Assembly (NCBI GenBank): GCA_051657715.1
Contig: JBOFLF010000067.1
Span: 58,433-122,432 of the forward strand
Direction: 5' to 3'
DNA: 64,000 nucleotides
Origin: JBOFBH01 sp051657715
GTDB taxonomy: Bacteria > Actinomycetota > Actinomycetes > Actinomycetales > Angustibacteraceae
Positions within the stretch are counted from its first letter, which is position 1. Each line of letters opens with the position of its first letter. This document shows positions 1-8,016 of the stretch, one piece after another. Made by a program: the position numbers and the translations under genes. The notes under the pieces were generated by a model. It did not search any database. It was not told where the DNA came from and saw only the letters and a program-made list of their open reading frames with translations.

Positions 1-222
1 GTCGCAGTCGAGCCGATGCTGACTCGCGGCACACCGGCCACCCGGGTACTCGACGACGAGTGGACGGTGGTGACCGCTGACGGTTCCCGCGCTGCGCATG
101 CCGAGCACACGGTCGCCGTCACCGACCGGGGCTTGTGGGTGCTCACAGCGGCGGACGGTGGGCGAGCGCGATTGGCGGAACTGGGCGTTCCCTGCGTGGC
201 TCAGCCTGACCACATGTCATGA
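1..222 (+). CDS. map: Methionine aminopeptidase, C-terminal end (partial)
   Basis: The reading frame is open from the first base and ends at a TGA at 220-222, so only about the last 73 residues are present. The fragment begins VAVEPMLTRG, which matches the VEPM motif carrying a metal-binding glutamate near the end of type I methionine aminopeptidases. It continues with WTVVTADGSRAAHAEHTVAV, the usual C-terminal strand segment of the family. The enzyme removes initiator methionine from nascent proteins. Its position just before infA matches the common actinobacterial order secY-adk-map-infA. The start lies outside the window. Confidence 0.9.
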   Translation, partial: VAVEPMLTRGTPATRVLDDEWTVVTADGSRAAHAEHTVAVTDRGLWVLTAADGGRARLAELGVPCVAQPDHMS

Positions 223-264
223 GCTCAGATTGAGTGGCCGCGCTGGCCTGTCGGAGGGGTCAGT

Positions 265-294
265 TTGGGTCATGACCGCACCCTGGCGTATCCT
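265..294 (+). promoter_or_regulatory. Candidate sigma-70-type promoter upstream of infA
   Basis: In the 212-base gap between map and infA there is a TTGGGT at 265-270 and a TATCCT at 289-294, separated by 18 bases. This fits the spacing of a housekeeping promoter. The spacer contains the palindrome GGTCATGACC. Transcription would begin near 301, about 135 bases before infA. It is a pattern match only. Confidence 0.4.
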
Positions 295-434
295 GGAGCG
301 TCGGTTCACGAACTTCGATCTTCTCCCCGCTCCGCGGCTGGTTCTGGCGGACGAAGATCTCGTCACTCGTGTGCTGCAGCAACCATCCTGTGGGCTGTCG
401 CTTCAGCGCGGCCCGATGACGGAATGCGGAGGAC

Positions 435-656
435 ATGGCGAAGAAGGACGGTGTCATCGAGATCGAAGGCACGGTCGTCGAGGCACTCCCGAACGCAATG
501 TTCCGGGTCGAGCTGTCCAACGGCCACAAGGTGCTGGCACACATCTCCGGCAAGATGCGTCAGCACTACATCCGAATCCTTCCTGAGGATCGGGTGGTCG
601 TCGAGCTCAGCCCGTACGACCTCACAAAGGGCCGGATCGTCTTCCGGTACCGGTGA
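435..656 (+). CDS. infA: Translation initiation factor IF-1
   Basis: A 73-residue protein with the typical IF-1 start MAKKDGVIEIEGTVVEALPN and the ending KGRIVFRYR. It has full family length and is one S1/OB-fold domain. IF-1 binds the ribosomal A site on the 30S subunit and assists IF-2 and IF-3 during initiation. A GGAGG lies directly before the ATG. It heads the ribosomal-protein operon that follows. Confidence 0.98.
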   Translation: MAKKDGVIEIEGTVVEALPNAMFRVELSNGHKVLAHISGKMRQHYIRILPEDRVVVELSPYDLTKGRIVFRYR

Positions 657-702
657 GCGAGGATCCTCAGCCGAACCAACACCCACCCCGAGCGGACAGC
701 GC

Positions 703-816
703 ATGAAGGTCAAACCGAGCGTCAAGAAGATTTGCAACAAGTGCAAGGTGATCCGGCGACACGGCCGGATCATGGTGATCTGCGAGAACCTGCGGCACAA
801 GCAGCGTCAAGGCTGA
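703..816 (+). CDS. rpmJ: 50S ribosomal protein L36
   Basis: A 37-residue basic protein starting MKVKPSVKKICNKCKVIRRH. It keeps the zinc ligands C11, C14, C27 and H32, so it is the zinc-binding form of L36. It is a component of the large ribosomal subunit. It sits 46 bases after infA, and infA-rpmJ-rpsM is the canonical order. Confidence 0.97.
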   Translation: MKVKPSVKKICNKCKVIRRHGRIMVICENLRHKQRQG

Positions 817-989
817 CGCAGTTTCGCGACCTCACCAGGCCTGCACGGACATCACGACCAGCAACGCCCGACCCCCGGATCGCCTCAGCGGCGGTGCGGG
901 ACGCCACCCCCGGCAGCGGAGGCCGGGGACCTCGTCAGCGAGGACCGGCGTTGCACCAGACCTCCGCCGGCATAGGGCAGGAGCGCCGT

Positions 990-1370
990 ATGGCACGGTT
1001 AATCGGAGTCGACCTCCCGCGTGACAAGCGCGTCGAGGTGGCTCTCACCTCCATCTTTGGTGTGGGGCGCACGCGAGCGGGCCACACCCTGAGCACCACG
1101 GGCATCGACCCAGACACCCGCGTCCGGGATCTAACCGATGAGCAGCTGATCGCCCTGCGGGACCACCTCGAGGCGTCTTACAAGCTCGAGGGTGACCTGC
1201 GTCGGGAGGTGGCTGCCGACATCCGTCGCAAGGTGGAGATCGGTAGCTATGAAGGTCTACGGCATCGCCGCGGCTTGCCGGTGCGTGGCCAGCGCACCAA
1301 GACCAACGCACGTACCCGCAAGGGTCCCAAGCGGACCGTCGCCGGCAAGAAGAAGGCCGGGCGCAAGTAG
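990..1370 (+). CDS. rpsM: 30S ribosomal protein S13
   Basis: A 126-residue protein beginning MARLIGVDLPRDKRVEVALT, with the central IFGVGRTRA motif and the basic C-terminal tail found in S13. It contacts the head of the 30S subunit, tRNA and the intersubunit bridge. The ATG at 990 is chosen because AGGAG lies seven bases before it and S13 homology begins exactly there. The frame stays open further upstream but without homology. The 173-base gap after rpmJ holds no gene. Confidence 0.97.
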   Translation: MARLIGVDLPRDKRVEVALTSIFGVGRTRAGHTLSTTGIDPDTRVRDLTDEQLIALRDHLEASYKLEGDLRREVAADIRRKVEIGSYEGLRHRRGLPVRGQRTKTNARTRKGPKRTVAGKKKAGRK

Positions 1371-1432
1371 GCCTACCCGAGGAAGCAGCCCGGACCCGAC
1401 CGGCTCGACCCCGACCGAGGAGTTCATCGCAG

Positions 1433-1840
1433 ATGCCCCCCAAGGGACGCAGTGCCACCGGCGCGAAGAAGGTGCGCCGCAAGGAGAAGAAGAACGTCGC
1501 CCATGGGCACGCTCACATCAAAAGCACGTTCAACAACACCATCGTGTCGATCACGGACCCCACCGGTGCGGTGATCTCGTGGGCTTCAGCCGGGCAGGTG
1601 GGTTTCAAGGGATCACGCAAGTCGACGCCTTTCGCTGCTCAGATGGCCGCGGAGTCCGCTGCCCGCCGAGCCATGGAGCACGGCATGCGTAAGGTCGACG
1701 TCTTCGTCAAGGGTCCTGGATCGGGCCGCGAGACGGCGATTCGCTCACTCACCGCTACCGGCCTGGAGGTGGGGTCCATCCAGGACGTCACCCCAGTCCC
1801 GCACAACGGCGTCCGCCCACCTAAGCGTCGCCGCGTCTGA
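1433..1840 (+). CDS. rpsK: 30S ribosomal protein S11
   Basis: A 135-residue protein with the S11 core HAHIKSTFNNTIVSITDPTG and the conserved KGPGSGRETAIR segment, ending in a basic KRRRV tail. S11 forms part of the platform of the small subunit near the mRNA exit. A GAGGAG is placed about ten bases before the ATG. It lies between rpsM and rpsD in the normal order. Confidence 0.97.
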   Translation: MPPKGRSATGAKKVRRKEKKNVAHGHAHIKSTFNNTIVSITDPTGAVISWASAGQVGFKGSRKSTPFAAQMAAESAARRAMEHGMRKVDVFVKGPGSGRETAIRSLTATGLEVGSIQDVTPVPHNGVRPPKRRRV

Positions 1841-1886
1841 CCGTTCCGACCACCGCACCAGCGCCTCACCGAGGAGAACCAGCCAT

Positions 1887-2516
1887 ATGGCGCGTTACAC
1901 CGGCGCGGACTGCAAGCGCTGCCGCCGCGAGAAGATGAAGTTGTTCCTGAAGGGTTCTAAGTGCGACGGGCCGAAGTGCCCGATCGAGATCCGGCCCTAC
2001 CCACCTGGTATGCACGGTCGCGCGCGGAGCAAGGAGAGCGAATACCTGCTCCAGATGCGCGAGAAGCAGAAGGCGGCTCGGATGTACGGGGTGCTGGAAC
2101 GGCAGTTCCGCACCTATTACGCCGAGGCGCACCGGGTATCCGGGAAGACCGGCGACAACCTGCTGCGGATCTTGGAGTCGCGTCTGGACAACGTGGTCTT
2201 CCGGGCTGGCTTGGCGACGTCCCGAGACGCTGCCCGACAGCTGGTGCGGCACGGCCACTTCACGGTTAACGGGGTGAAGGTCGATATCCCGTCCTACCGG
2301 GTGCGGGAGAAGGACATCGTCGAGGTGCGGGTCAAATCTCAGCAGCTGACGCCCTTCATCATCGCGCGGGAGACCGCGGGGGATCGCACCGTGCCCTCCT
2401 GGTTGCAGGTCGTGCCGGACGTTCAGCGCATCCTGGTGCACTCATTGCCGACCCGGCAGGTGATCGACACGCCGGTACAGGAACAGCTGATCGTCGAGTT
2501 CTACTCCAAGAGTTGA
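1887..2516 (+). CDS. rpsD: 30S ribosomal protein S4
   Basis: A 209-residue S4 with an N-terminal zinc site formed by C9, C12, C26 and C31, followed by the S4 RNA-binding domain (around residues 95-160, with RLDNVVFRAGLATSR). S4 is a primary 16S rRNA-binding assembly protein. A 17-bp exact tandem duplication spans the stop codon. The first copy encodes the last residue, the stop and flanking bases, and the second copy lies in the spacer before rpoA. Confidence 0.97.
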   Translation: MARYTGADCKRCRREKMKLFLKGSKCDGPKCPIEIRPYPPGMHGRARSKESEYLLQMREKQKAARMYGVLERQFRTYYAEAHRVSGKTGDNLLRILESRLDNVVFRAGLATSRDAARQLVRHGHFTVNGVKVDIPSYRVREKDIVEVRVKSQQLTPFIIARETAGDRTVPSWLQVVPDVQRILVHSLPTRQVIDTPVQEQLIVEFYSKS

Positions 2517-2544
2517 TGACTGACCCGAGTTGATGACTGACCCG
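2511..2544. repeat. 17-bp exact tandem duplication across the rpsD stop codon
   Basis: The unit AGTTGATGACTGACCCG occurs at 2511-2527 and again at 2528-2544 with no mismatch. The first copy carries the rpsD stop codon. It looks like a recent slippage duplication that left the protein unchanged. Confidence 0.9.
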
Positions 2545-2677
2545 GCTGACCGATTTCTCCTGCCTGGCATACCGAGCCCGGGCAGGTACGCCGGCCACCC
2601 AAGCCCGCGAGGGCTGGTTCGGCACGCATGACCGCGGGGTGCCATATAGCGGGCACCCGTGAGAGAGGAATGAAGAC

Positions 2678-3694
2678 GTGCTCATCGCACAGCGCCCCAC
2701 CCTGACCGAAGAGTCCATCAGCGATGTGAGATCCAGGTTCGTCATCGAGCCGTTGGAGCCGGGTTTCGGCTACACCTTGGGCAACTCGGTCCGCCGCACG
2801 CTGCTGTCATCCATCCCGGGGGCATCGGTCACCAGCATCCGGATCGATGGCGTGCTCCACGAGTTCTCCACCATCCCCGGAGTTGCCGAGGACGTCACCG
2901 AACTGATCCTCAACGTCAAGTCGCTCGTGGTGTCCAGCGAACACGACGAGCCAGTGGTCATGTACCTGCGCAAGCAAGGACCAGGCACCGTGACCGCGGC
3001 AGACATCGCGCCGCCGGCCGGGGTGGAGATCCACAACCTGGACTTGCACTTCGCCACCTTGAACGCCAAGGGCAAGCTGGAGATGGAGCTGACGGTCGAG
3101 CGTGGTCGCGGCTACGTCTCCGCCCAGCAGAACAAGTCCGGGGACGCCGAGATCGGACGGGTCCCGGTGGACTCGATCTACTCGCCGGTGCTCAAGGTCA
3201 CCTACAAGGTGGAGGCCACCCGGGTCGAGCAGCGCACCGACTTCGACCGTCTGGTGGTGGACGTCGAGACGAAGGCCAGCATGAGCCCGCGGGACGCGAT
3301 GGCCTCGGCGGGCAAGACCCTGGTCGAGCTGTTCGGTCTGGCCCGTGAGCTGAACGTGGAGGCCGAGGGCATCGACATGGGCCCGTCGCCGACCGACGCC
3401 GCACTGGCAGCGGACCTGGCGCTGCCGATCGAAGACCTCGATCTCACGGTGCGGTCGTACAACTGCCTGAAACGCGAAGGTATCCACACCGTCGGTGAAC
3501 TGGTCGCGCGCAGCGAGGCCGACCTGCTGGACATCCGCAACTTCGGCGCCAAGTCCATCGACGAGGTCAAGGCGAAGCTTGTCGGGATGGGCCTGCAGCT
3601 CAAGGACAGCCCGCCCGGATTCGACCCGGCAGCCGCCGTTGAGGCATACGGTGCCGACGACGACGTCGCGTACGTCGAGGACGAGCAGTACTGA
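2678..3694 (+). CDS. rpoA: DNA-directed RNA polymerase subunit alpha
   Basis: A 338-residue alpha subunit. The N-terminal assembly domain (about 1-230) includes RFVIEPLEPGFGYTLGNSVR, the dimerisation signature. The C-terminal helix-hairpin-helix domain (about 245-310) includes NCLKREGIHTVGEL and FGAKSIDEVKAKL, and it binds UP elements and activators. The GTG at 2678 is chosen because GAGAGAGGAA precedes it and the protein starts MLIAQRPTLTEE, as in other actinobacteria. It lies between rpsD and rplQ. Confidence 0.98.
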   Translation: MLIAQRPTLTEESISDVRSRFVIEPLEPGFGYTLGNSVRRTLLSSIPGASVTSIRIDGVLHEFSTIPGVAEDVTELILNVKSLVVSSEHDEPVVMYLRKQGPGTVTAADIAPPAGVEIHNLDLHFATLNAKGKLEMELTVERGRGYVSAQQNKSGDAEIGRVPVDSIYSPVLKVTYKVEATRVEQRTDFDRLVVDVETKASMSPRDAMASAGKTLVELFGLARELNVEAEGIDMGPSPTDAALAADLALPIEDLDLTVRSYNCLKREGIHTVGELVARSEADLLDIRNFGAKSIDEVKAKLVGMGLQLKDSPPGFDPAAAVEAYGADDDVAYVEDEQY

Positions 3695-3778
3695 CCACAC
3701 CGTCCCACTCACCCGTCCTCACCGGCGTCGGTGCCTGTGGGCTTCGACAGGTGACCGACCGGCAGGAGACCGATCACC

Positions 3779-4567
3779 ATGCCCACCCCCACGAAGGGTC
3801 CGCGCCTCGGCGGCGGGCCGGCGCACGAGCGGCTGATCCTGGCCAACTTGGCGCAAGCGCTCTTCGAGCACGACCGGATCACCACCACCCAGGCCAAGGC
3901 GAAGCGGCTGCGACCCCTCGCCGAGCGTTTGGTGACGTTCGCTAAGCGAGGCGACCTGGCGTCCCGACGTCGGGTCCTTGCGGTCATCAGGGACAAGGGC
4001 GTGGTGCACCGGCTCTTCACTGAGGTCGCGCCGGACGTAGCCGAACGCCAGGGCGGGTACACGCGGATCACCAAGGTGGAGGCGCGAAAGGGCGACAACG
4101 CGCCGATGGCCGTGATCGAACTCGTGCGGGAACCGCTGTCGGCAAAGAAGGCAACGGTGGCCGAGGCGGAGGCGGTCGCCAAGCGGGCGGCACGCAAGAG
4201 CAGTGGGAAGACGGCCGCGAAGAAGTCGGCGACCAAAGCCGAGGAGGCGCAGTCGGACAACGTCGCTTCGGCCACTGCTACCAGCGTCGACGCGCCATCC
4301 GGCGAGGGCTCGCACGGCCCGACGGACGACGGCTCAGCCCCGGAGGGTTTCACCATCAAGGGAAACCGGGACTCGATGCTTTACCACACGCCGCAGTCCC
4401 GGTTCTACAAGCAGACCAAGGCCGAGGTGTGGTTCACCTCCGCTGAGGCTGCCGAGGCTGCTGGTTTTTCCGCGCCGGGCGTGCAGCAGGCGGCGGAGGC
4501 GACCGCCGACGCGGGTCAAGACCAGGGTTCACCTGACGGCGACACGAACGAGGACGGCACCGCCTGA
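3779..4567 (+). CDS. rplQ: 50S ribosomal protein L17 with long C-terminal extension
   Basis: Residues 1-120 are a normal L17, with MPTPTKGPRLGGGPAHERLI and ITTTQAKAKRLRPLAERL. Residues 121-185 are a lysine- and alanine-rich low-complexity linker. From about residue 188 there is a separate small module starting EGFTIKGNRDSMLYHTPQSR, with an IKGN...YHTP...Y pattern. I recognise this as the small sunset-type domain attached to various actinobacterial proteins, but I cannot prove the match. At 262 residues the protein is about twice the usual L17 length. The reading frame is uninterrupted and truA follows closely. Confidence 0.93.
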   Translation: MPTPTKGPRLGGGPAHERLILANLAQALFEHDRITTTQAKAKRLRPLAERLVTFAKRGDLASRRRVLAVIRDKGVVHRLFTEVAPDVAERQGGYTRITKVEARKGDNAPMAVIELVREPLSAKKATVAEAEAVAKRAARKSSGKTAAKKSATKAEEAQSDNVASATATSVDAPSGEGSHGPTDDGSAPEGFTIKGNRDSMLYHTPQSRFYKQTKAEVWFTSAEAAEAAGFSAPGVQQAAEATADAGQDQGSPDGDTNEDGTA

Positions 4568-4584
4568 GCGAACCGGAGGCCGTG

Positions 4585-5421
4585 ATGCTACGGATCCGGA
4601 TCGACCTCGCGTACGACGGCGGGGGTTTCTCGGGGTGGGCCGTCCAGCCTGAGCGGCGCACCGTCGAGGGCGAGCTGGCCGGGGCGTTGACGTGTGTGCT
4701 GCGCAGCGCGGAACCGGTACGGCTGACGGTGGCCGGGCGAACCGATGCGGGAGTTCACGCCCGCGGGCAGGTGGTCCACCTCGACGTCGACACGGCATTG
4801 TGGAGTGCGTTGCCCGGCCGCTCAGGCAGGACACCTGAGCAGTCCGCCCAAGCGCGACTTGCCGGGGTCCTGCCCGAGGACGTGGTGGTCCGAGCCGTGC
4901 GAGTGGTACCGGCGGCGTTCGATGCCCGGTTCGCGGCCACCCACCGTCGGTACAGCTATCGCATCTGCGACCGACCAGAGGCGTTCGACCCGCGACGCCG
5001 ACACGACACCGTGGTTGTCCGTCAGCAGCTGGACCTGGACCTCGCGGACGCCGCAGCCGGGCAGCTGGTCGGGCTGCATGATTTCGCCGCGTTCTGCCGG
5101 CGGCGGGACGGGGCCACGACAGTGCGCACCCTGCTGCAGTTCTCCTGGTTCCGGGACAGTGAGAACACCGCGGTGGCGACGGTGGTCGCGGACGCGTTCT
5201 GCCACTCGATGGTGCGAGCGTTGATCGGAGCGATCGTTCCGGTCGCGCAGGGCCGCTGTCCGCCGGATTGGCCACGGTCTGTGCTCGTCGGTGGGCGCCG
5301 TGACCCTCGAGTCGTGGTCATGCCGGCGCACGGGCTCTGCCTGGAAGAGGTGGGTTACCCGCCCGATGACCAGCTGGCCACCCGGGTGGCGCAAGCGCGG
5401 GCCGTGCGCCGCCTGGAATAG
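4585..5421 (+). CDS. truA: tRNA pseudouridine(38-40) synthase TruA
   Basis: A TruA-family protein of 278 residues. The catalytic aspartate is in AGRTDAGVHA (about residue 54), and FCHSMVRALIGAIV matches the conserved C-terminal motif. It isomerises uridines 38-40 in the anticodon arm of tRNAs. The ATG at 4585 is preferred over the GTG at 4582 because GGAGG at 4575-4579 is better spaced. The gene closes the ribosomal operon, 17 bases after rplQ. Confidence 0.95.
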   Translation: MLRIRIDLAYDGGGFSGWAVQPERRTVEGELAGALTCVLRSAEPVRLTVAGRTDAGVHARGQVVHLDVDTALWSALPGRSGRTPEQSAQARLAGVLPEDVVVRAVRVVPAAFDARFAATHRRYSYRICDRPEAFDPRRRHDTVVVRQQLDLDLADAAAGQLVGLHDFAAFCRRRDGATTVRTLLQFSWFRDSENTAVATVVADAFCHSMVRALIGAIVPVAQGRCPPDWPRSVLVGGRRDPRVVVMPAHGLCLEEVGYPPDDQLATRVAQARAVRRLE

Positions 5422-5454
5422 AACCCGCGACCTGACGGGGCACACTGGCGTCCC

Positions 5455-7149
5455 ATGGGTCATGTCGAGGTCAACCAGGTCGGCTACCACCTCTCGGATG
5501 GCAGGCCGTTGCTGGACGAGGTGACCTTCCGGGTCGGCGACGGTGCCACCGTGGCACTTATCGGGCCTAACGGCGCAGGCAAAACCACGCTGCTGCGGAT
5601 CATTGCCGGTGACCTCGACCCGCACGGCGGTGCCGTCACCTGCAGCGGTGGCCTCGGCGTGATGCGGCAGTTCATCGGGCAGGTCCGCGACGACACCACG
5701 GTCCGGCAGCTGCTGGTCTCCGTCGCCGCTCCCCGCGTCCAGGCCGCGCAGCGCCAGCTGGACGAAGCCGAGCTGGCGCTGGTGGAGTCCGGTTCCGGGC
5801 CGCATGCCGAGGCTGTGCAGATGCGTTACGCCCAGGCGATCTCGGACTGGTCGGACGTCGGCGGGTACGACGCGGAGACGCTGTGGGACGTGTGCACGGT
5901 GTCCGCCCTCGGGGTGCCGTTCGACACGGCGCAGCGGCGACTGGTGTCCACCCTGTCCGGCGGGGAGCAAAAGCGGCTGGTGCTGGAGGCGCTGCTGCGC
6001 GGCCAGGACGAGGTGCTGCTGCTCGACGAGCCGGACAACTACCTGGACGTCCCAGGCAAGCGTTGGCTGGAGGGACAGCTCCACGCGACGCCGAAGACGG
6101 TGCTGCTGGTCAGCCACGACCGGCAGCTGCTGGACCAAGCCGCGACCCGGATCGCCACGTTGGAGCCTGGCGCGGCCGGCAGCACGGCGTGGGTTCACCC
6201 GGGACGGTTCTCCACCTACCACCAGGCCCGGACCGACCGGTTCGCTCGCCTGGAGGAACAACGTCGCCGCTGGGACGACGAGCACCGCAAGCTGAAGGAC
6301 CTGGTGCAGATGTACAAGGTGAAGGCGACGTACAACGACGGCATGTCCAGTCGGCTGCAGGCGGCTCGGACCAGGCTGGCCAAGTTCGAGCAGGAAGGTC
6401 CGCCGCAAGCGCTGCCGCAACGGCAGGACGTACGGATGCGGTTGGCCGGCGGCCGCACCGGCAAGCGCGCGGTGGTCTGCGAGGGGCTCGAGCTCACCGG
6501 GTTGATGCGGCCGTTCGACCTGGAGGTCTGGTACGGCGAGCGGGTAGCCGTGCTCGGGTCGAACGGGTCCGGCAAGTCGCACTTCCTGCGGCTGCTCGCC
6601 GCTGGGGGCACCGACCCGGAGGTCGAGCACCGCCCGGTCGGCGACGTGCTGGTGTCGGCGGTAGCGCACACCGGTCGGGCCAGGTTGGGAGCGCGGGTGC
6701 GACCCGGGTGGTTCGCTCAGACCCACGATCACCCGGCGCTGCATGCTCGCACCCTTCTCGAGGTGCTCCATCGAGGGGACGAGCACCGGGGCGGTCTACC
6801 GCGTGAGCAGGCGGCCCGCGCGCTCGACCGGTACGAGTTGGCCCGTGCCGGTGAGCAGGTGTTCGAGACGCTCAGCGGTGGTCAGCAGGCTCGGTTCCAA
6901 ATCCTGCTGCTGGAGCTGAGCGGCGCGACCCTATTGCTGCTGGACGAGCCGACGGACAACCTTGACCTGCATTCCGCGGAGGCTCTGGAGGAGGGTTTGG
7001 CCGCGTTCGCCGGCACCGTGCTCGCGGTCACCCACGATCGCTGGTTCGCTCGAAGCTTCGATCGGTTCCTGGTGTTCGGTGAAGACGGCCAGGTGCAGGA
7101 ACATGACGAGCCCGTGTGGGACGCCGGCCGTGTCGTCCGGGACCGCTGA
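5455..7149 (+). CDS. ABC-F family ATPase (ribosome-associated type)
   Basis: A 564-residue protein with two ABC ATPase domains and no membrane segment. The first has GPNGAGKT (37-44), LSGGE (about 167) and a Walker B LLLDEP with D191/E192. The second has GSNGSGKS (368-375), LSGGQ and LLLLDEPTDNLD (D497/E498). A charged linker rich in arginine and glutamate (about 255-320) joins them. ABC-F proteins act on the ribosome and include antibiotic-resistance factors and translation factors. The sequence does not show which role applies. It is 33 bases downstream of truA and codirectional. Confidence 0.9.
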   Translation: MGHVEVNQVGYHLSDGRPLLDEVTFRVGDGATVALIGPNGAGKTTLLRIIAGDLDPHGGAVTCSGGLGVMRQFIGQVRDDTTVRQLLVSVAAPRVQAAQRQLDEAELALVESGSGPHAEAVQMRYAQAISDWSDVGGYDAETLWDVCTVSALGVPFDTAQRRLVSTLSGGEQKRLVLEALLRGQDEVLLLDEPDNYLDVPGKRWLEGQLHATPKTVLLVSHDRQLLDQAATRIATLEPGAAGSTAWVHPGRFSTYHQARTDRFARLEEQRRRWDDEHRKLKDLVQMYKVKATYNDGMSSRLQAARTRLAKFEQEGPPQALPQRQDVRMRLAGGRTGKRAVVCEGLELTGLMRPFDLEVWYGERVAVLGSNGSGKSHFLRLLAAGGTDPEVEHRPVGDVLVSAVAHTGRARLGARVRPGWFAQTHDHPALHARTLLEVLHRGDEHRGGLPREQAARALDRYELARAGEQVFETLSGGQQARFQILLLELSGATLLLLDEPTDNLDLHSAEALEEGLAAFAGTVLAVTHDRWFARSFDRFLVFGEDGQVQEHDEPVWDAGRVVRDR

Positions 7150-7248
7150 CCGCGGCGCTGGGCCGTTCAAACTCTGGCCGCAGCTGAGTCATGCACGTCT
7201 TGAATAGCGCTGCTGACAAGGGTGGTGGCGCGTGGGAGCGTCGTAGGC

Positions 7249-7725
7249 GTGAGCGAGTTGGATGCCATCCGGGATCGGGTCGATGTGCTCGAGGCTGATG
7301 TAGCCGGTCTCCAGCAGGACGCTCGATCCACCCGTACTCTGGCGTCTATGGCGGACCGGGACGTCGGTGAGTTCCGGGAGGTGCTGCGCCAGCACACCCG
7401 GACGCTGACCGCCCTCCGGGAGACCCAGGTTGAACAGGGGCGCACCCTGCAACGGATCGCTGATGTCGTAGCCGCGCTCGCAGTGGGCCAGCAGCAGCAC
7501 GAACAGCGGTTCGATCAGATGGACGCTCGGTTCGACGGGATGGATCAGCGGTTCGACCGGTTGGACGAGCGTCTGGACGGGATGGATCAGCGGTTCGACC
7601 GGATGGACGAGCGTGATGAGCGGACCGAGGATCTCTTGGCTGGCCTCCACGCTCGAGTGCGGCGGCAGGGCGTGATCGTCGCCGATCTGTTCCGGGTCGT
7701 TCGCCACCGCGGGCGTGGCCGCTGA
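7249..7725 (+). CDS. Small coiled-coil protein of unknown function
   Basis: A protein of about 158 residues that I cannot assign to a named family. Its middle and C-terminal part repeats a pattern like FDxMDxRFDGMDQRFDR, giving a strong coiled coil. There is no signal peptide or membrane segment. The GTG at 7249 is chosen because GGGAG precedes it by about ten bases. The frame continues upstream to 7222 without support. Proteins with this repeat are common in actinobacteria and usually hypothetical. Confidence 0.7.
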   Translation: MSELDAIRDRVDVLEADVAGLQQDARSTRTLASMADRDVGEFREVLRQHTRTLTALRETQVEQGRTLQRIADVVAALAVGQQQHEQRFDQMDARFDGMDQRFDRLDERLDGMDQRFDRMDERDERTEDLLAGLHARVRRQGVIVADLFRVVRHRGRGR

Positions 7726-8016
7726 TCAGACGGCCGCAGAGCCCTACAAACCAATGGGTGCCACGACCGTCGTCACAGCTTCAGCTGTCGCAAGCAGCGA
7801 TGCGATCGTGATCACGGAGTGCAGTTCTTGACCACACTTCGTAAATGCAAAGTCTTTCATTTCTTGCGACGACTCTCTTCCGCAGGGGTGGGAGCGCTAC
7901 TAGGGTCGGGCCTGTCGCGTGCTCTGTGCGGCGGTGGGTGCTCTCGATCGGAAGACAGCGACCGCATCGGGCCGTGGACTTGATGATGGTGCCGTCCACC
8001 ATGCTGGGGAGCTGCC
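7726..8016. promoter_or_regulatory. Leader region of the amylase-pullulanase gene
   Basis: These 291 bases hold no convincing gene. They include an AT-richer pocket at about 7835-7880, compatible with a promoter, and a GGGGAG Shine-Dalgarno just before the ATG at 8017. I looked for a clear palindromic operator of the MalR type and did not find one that I would defend. Confidence 0.35.

Noticed and set aside
98..586. A 162-codon frame overlapping map and infA
   Set aside because: It has no homology, crosses both real genes and has no ribosome-binding site.
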